NCBI GenBank assembly: GCA_000153385.1
Contig: CH672374.1
Location: forward strand, 609,892 to 673,891
Source of the DNA: Flavobacteria bacterium BBFL7
Lineage (GTDB): Bacteria > Bacteroidota > Bacteroidia > Flavobacteriales > Flavobacteriaceae
Direction: 5' to 3'
Length of the DNA stretch: 64,000 nt
Part shown: positions 61,254 through 64,000 of the stretch, piece by piece
Layout of the letters: each line of letters starts with the position of its first letter
Position numbering within the stretch: the first letter of the stretch is position 1
Translations under genes and position numbers: made by a program
The notes under the pieces: generated by a model
Seen by the model: only the letters and a program-made list of their open reading frames with translations
Database searches by the model: none
Told to the model about the DNA's origin: nothing

Positions 61254-63304
61254 GCCCAAGATATTTCAACAGAGAGTTAAGTTGGTTAAAATTTAATAAT
61301 CGTGTACTTCAGGAAGCTGCGGATACGAATGTGCCGTTGATTGAACGATTAAGGTTCTTAGGAATTTTTTCAAATAACTTAGATGAGTTTTTTAGGGTTC
61401 GATATGCCACTATACAACGTATTTTAAGGGCTGGTAAGAATGCGACAAAGTCTCTAGGTGGAGTTACAGCAGCAGACTTATTAGAAAAAATAACAACTGA
61501 AGTTATAAAAGATCAAGCAAAGAGTTTTGAAATTTTAAATCAACTTGAAGAAGAGTTGAAAAATGAAAATATTATACTAGTTGATGAAACAGAGATTCTT
61601 CCCGATCATCAGGATTTTATTAGGTCGTATTTCAACAATTATGTGAGTCCAGCTCTAGCCACAATAATGGTAAGTAATGAGTCTGAATTTCCGACGCTTA
61701 GAGATGGTTTAGGTTACCTAGCAGTTAGAATGGTGATGAAGGATAATACATTACCTGTTAGGTATGCTCTTTTAGAGATTCCTAAATCTCTTAATCGCTT
61801 TATAGAATTACCAGCCATTGAAGGTGATGATAAACAATATATAATTCTGTTAGATGATTTAATTAGAGATCGAATGCATTATATATTTAATATTTTTGAT
61901 TATAATCACCTAGAGGCTCATATGATTAAGGTAACACTGGATGCAGAAATTGATATCGATATTGATCTCAAAAAGAGTCTTATTGAAAAAATAAGTCGTG
62001 GTGTAAAGGATCGTAAAGATGGTGATCCCGTAAGATTTGTCTATGATAAATCAATTCATCCAGAGACCTTAGACTTTATTATGAGTAAGGTAAAGATTGA
62101 TGATAACGATTCTATCATCCCAGGTGGTCGATATCATAATAGAAGGGATTATTTGAAATTCCCTTCCCTAGGGCGAACTGATTTGTTGTATGAGAAAAAA
62201 ACACCATTACCTATTAAAGGCGTTTCCATGCGTGGTAGTCTATTAGAGAAGATTTCTCAGAGAGATATTTTGCAATATGCACCTTATCACACCTTTTCTA
62301 ATACTATTAAATTTCTAAGAGAAGCAGCTTTAGATCCCAAAGTTATTAATATAAAAATTACAATTTATAGACTGGCAGAGGTTTCACAAATCGCCGCCTC
62401 ACTAATTAATGCCGCAAAAAACGGTAAAGAAGTCACTGTATCAATAGAGCTTCAAGCGCGTTTTGATGAACAAGCAAATATTAACTATGCAGAATTAATG
62501 CAGGAAGAAGGTGTTAAACTAATCTTTGGCGTTCCTGGTCTTAAGGTACATTGCAAGGCATGTGTCATAAATAGAGAGGAAAATGGAAAAATTGTAAGAT
62601 ATGGTTTCATTTCTACTGGTAATTTTAATGAAGCTACAGCTGGTATTTACACAGATTATACCGTATTTACCGCAAATAAAAAACTTCTTAAAGAGGTAGA
62701 TAAAGTCTTTGATTTTTTTGAAGTTAATTATAAGCTATATAGATACAAGCATCTTTTAGTTTCTCCACATTCTCTCAGAAATAATATAGAGAAGAAAGTT
62801 CGTCGAGAAATCGCTTACGCGAAGGCAGGAAAAAAAGCACATTTAAGAATGAAATTAAATAGTTTTTCTGACTTTAAAATGATAGAGCTATTTTATGAGG
62901 CTTCTAATGCTGGAGTGCAAATAGATTTAATCATAAGAGGTATATGCTGTTTAATTCCTGGAATAGAAGGAATGAGTGAGAATATTAAGGTCATAAGTGT
63001 TGTAGATAAATATCTTGAACATCCTAGGGTTTACCAGTTTCATAATAATGGAGAAATAGAAGTTTATATTTCTAGTGCAGATATGATGGGTCGTAATTTG
63101 GATAATCGTGTAGAAATAGCTTGTCCTATATATGATGAATCTGTAAAGAGAGAAATTTTAGATACTTTAGATATTTGCTGGAATGATAATGTGAAAGCTA
63201 GAGAAATTTGTTTGCAACAACTTAATCATTATGTAGAACAAGAAGAGAAACCGATTCGTTCTCAGTTTGCAACTTATGATTACTATAAAAATCAATTATT
63301 TTAA
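61250..63304 (+). CDS. ppk1: Polyphosphate kinase 1
   Basis: This 684-residue protein extends polyphosphate from ATP. The N-terminal YFNRELSWLKFNNRVL and NLDEFFRVR, the catalytic KVHCKACVINRE (autophosphorylated His), and a C-terminal HSLRN site are all present. It overlaps the phosphatase gene by four bases and abuts ppx. Confidence 0.96.
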   Translation: MSPRYFNRELSWLKFNNRVLQEAADTNVPLIERLRFLGIFSNNLDEFFRVRYATIQRILRAGKNATKSLGGVTAADLLEKITTEVIKDQAKSFEILNQLEEELKNENIILVDETEILPDHQDFIRSYFNNYVSPALATIMVSNESEFPTLRDGLGYLAVRMVMKDNTLPVRYALLEIPKSLNRFIELPAIEGDDKQYIILLDDLIRDRMHYIFNIFDYNHLEAHMIKVTLDAEIDIDIDLKKSLIEKISRGVKDRKDGDPVRFVYDKSIHPETLDFIMSKVKIDDNDSIIPGGRYHNRRDYLKFPSLGRTDLLYEKKTPLPIKGVSMRGSLLEKISQRDILQYAPYHTFSNTIKFLREAALDPKVINIKITIYRLAEVSQIAASLINAAKNGKEVTVSIELQARFDEQANINYAELMQEEGVKLIFGVPGLKVHCKACVINREENGKIVRYGFISTGNFNEATAGIYTDYTVFTANKKLLKEVDKVFDFFEVNYKLYRYKHLLVSPHSLRNNIEKKVRREIAYAKAGKKAHLRMKLNSFSDFKMIELFYEASNAGVQIDLIIRGICCLIPGIEGMSENIKVISVVDKYLEHPRVYQFHNNGEIEVYISSADMMGRNLDNRVEIACPIYDESVKREILDTLDICWNDNVKAREICLQQLNHYVEQEEKPIRSQFATYDYYKNQLF

Positions 63305-64000
63305 ATGAGTTTTAGAATTCGTAAATATGCTGCTATTGATATAGGCTCTAACGCGATTAGACTGTTAATAGCTTCTGTCACATTATTTGATGATGAACCA
63401 CCAGTATTTAAAAAAGTAAGCTTGGTTCGTGTTCCTATTCGTTTAGGACAAGATGTTTTTACAACTAAAGAAATAGGTGACGTCAATTTAAATAGAATGG
63501 TAAAGAGTATGGAATCATATGCTTTACTAATGGATGTTCATAAAGTAGAAACTTACAAAGCTTATGCTACTAGTGCAATGCGTGAAGCTGAAAATGGAGA
63601 AGAGGTAGCAAGGTTGATAAAGAGTAAGACCGGAATCAATATTGAAATCATAGATGGTTCACACGAGGCCGCCATCATCGCTATGACTGATCTTCACTCT
63701 ATGATACATGATAATAAAGTGTATCTATATGTGGATGTAGGTGGTGGAAGTACAGAATTTACCCTTTTTGCAGGAGGAGAATCAAAAGCATCTAGATCAT
63801 TTAAAATAGGTACAGTACGGTTACTTAATGACATGGTGACTAAAAAATTATGGTCGGAAGCAGAAGAGTGGATAAAAGAAATATGCCAACCTTACTCTAA
63901 GGTAGAGCTATTAGGATCTGGTGGGAATATCAATAATATTTATAAATCTAGCGAGAAATCTTCAGGGAAACCGTTGTCCTATTTATATCTTTCTAGTTAT
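63305..64000 (+). CDS. ppx: Ppx/GppA exopolyphosphatase (5' part, runs off the window)
   Basis: I read 232 codons without a stop from the ATG at 63305, directly after the ppk1 stop. The actin-like ATPase core has AAIDIGSNAIRLL and VDVGGGSTEFTLF. Pairing with ppk1 suggests synthesis and breakdown of polyphosphate under one promoter. Confidence 0.9.
   Translation, partial: MSFRIRKYAAIDIGSNAIRLLIASVTLFDDEPPVFKKVSLVRVPIRLGQDVFTTKEIGDVNLNRMVKSMESYALLMDVHKVETYKAYATSAMREAENGEEVARLIKSKTGINIEIIDGSHEAAIIAMTDLHSMIHDNKVYLYVDVGGGSTEFTLFAGGESKASRSFKIGTVRLLNDMVTKKLWSEAEEWIKEICQPYSKVELLGSGGNINNIYKSSEKSSGKPLSYLYLSSY

Overview
The window is chromosomal DNA of a member of the Bacteroidota, almost certainly a marine flavobacterium (Flavobacteriaceae; Nonlabens or Dokdonia would fit, but this is inferred from gene content and style only). 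The grounds are: AT-rich sequence, almost no Shine-Dalgarno motifs, promoters of the Bacteroidota form TTG-N19/20-TAnnTTTG, a type IX secretion C-terminal sorting domain, flavobacterial families (DUF2853, DUF2452, DUF1883-TIR, DUF2339/DUF3999), menaquinone biosynthesis genes, and many copies of the palindrome CGCTTTCGCGAAAGCG.

Region 1 (1-13.6 kb) is accessory. Nearly all genes are on the minus strand and are poorly conserved single-gene units: a partial DUF3089 lipoprotein, two large secreted proteins with DnaJ-like cysteine clusters, two small lipoproteins, a DUF1883-TIR protein coupled to a short repeat protein, a DUF4062 protein, an HNH-like zinc protein and an AbiC-like membrane protein. 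From about 4.4 to 12.6 kb, six stop codons in a row lie within a few bases of a similar GTTRGC-like box. The intergenic spacers are long, imperfectly palindromic and partly duplicated. This looks like an integron-style gene-cassette array without a visible integrase, loaded with probable defence genes and ending exactly at the stop codon of a conserved 65-residue gene next to menA. It is the best candidate in the window for an undescribed system.

Region 2 (13.6-31.4 kb) is core genome: menA-holA, a solitary HsdR-N-like nuclease with a glycosyltransferase, an OmpA lipoprotein, a VTT-family membrane protein, a DEAH helicase, an M28 peptidase with a carboxypeptidase-regulatory-domain protein, rdgB, then menI-menF and menD. 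DUF2853, a cytochrome c with a PQQ sugar dehydrogenase, two tiny ORFs with their own terminator, and DUF2452 follow.

Region 3 (31.4-47.9 kb) opens with a large DUF11/FG-GAP/T9SS surface protein broken by a 4-bp tandem duplication. Then come a beta-propeller-like lipoprotein, menB, the DUF2339-DUF3999 membrane pair, an epimerase with gcvT, nnr, hutH and two paralogous small proteins.

Region 4 (48-64 kb) is housekeeping: clpC, gyrA, a TPR protein, an NlpC/P60 peptidase with a thiolase, a PgpH-like c-di-AMP phosphodiesterase, tRNA-Ser(GCU) and tRNA-Pro(UGG) behind a clear promoter, a patatin, then a tightly packed pdxH-phosphohistidine phosphatase-ppk1-ppx run whose last gene leaves the window. 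MenF, MenD, MenI, MenB and MenA are present; MenC, MenE and MenH were not seen.
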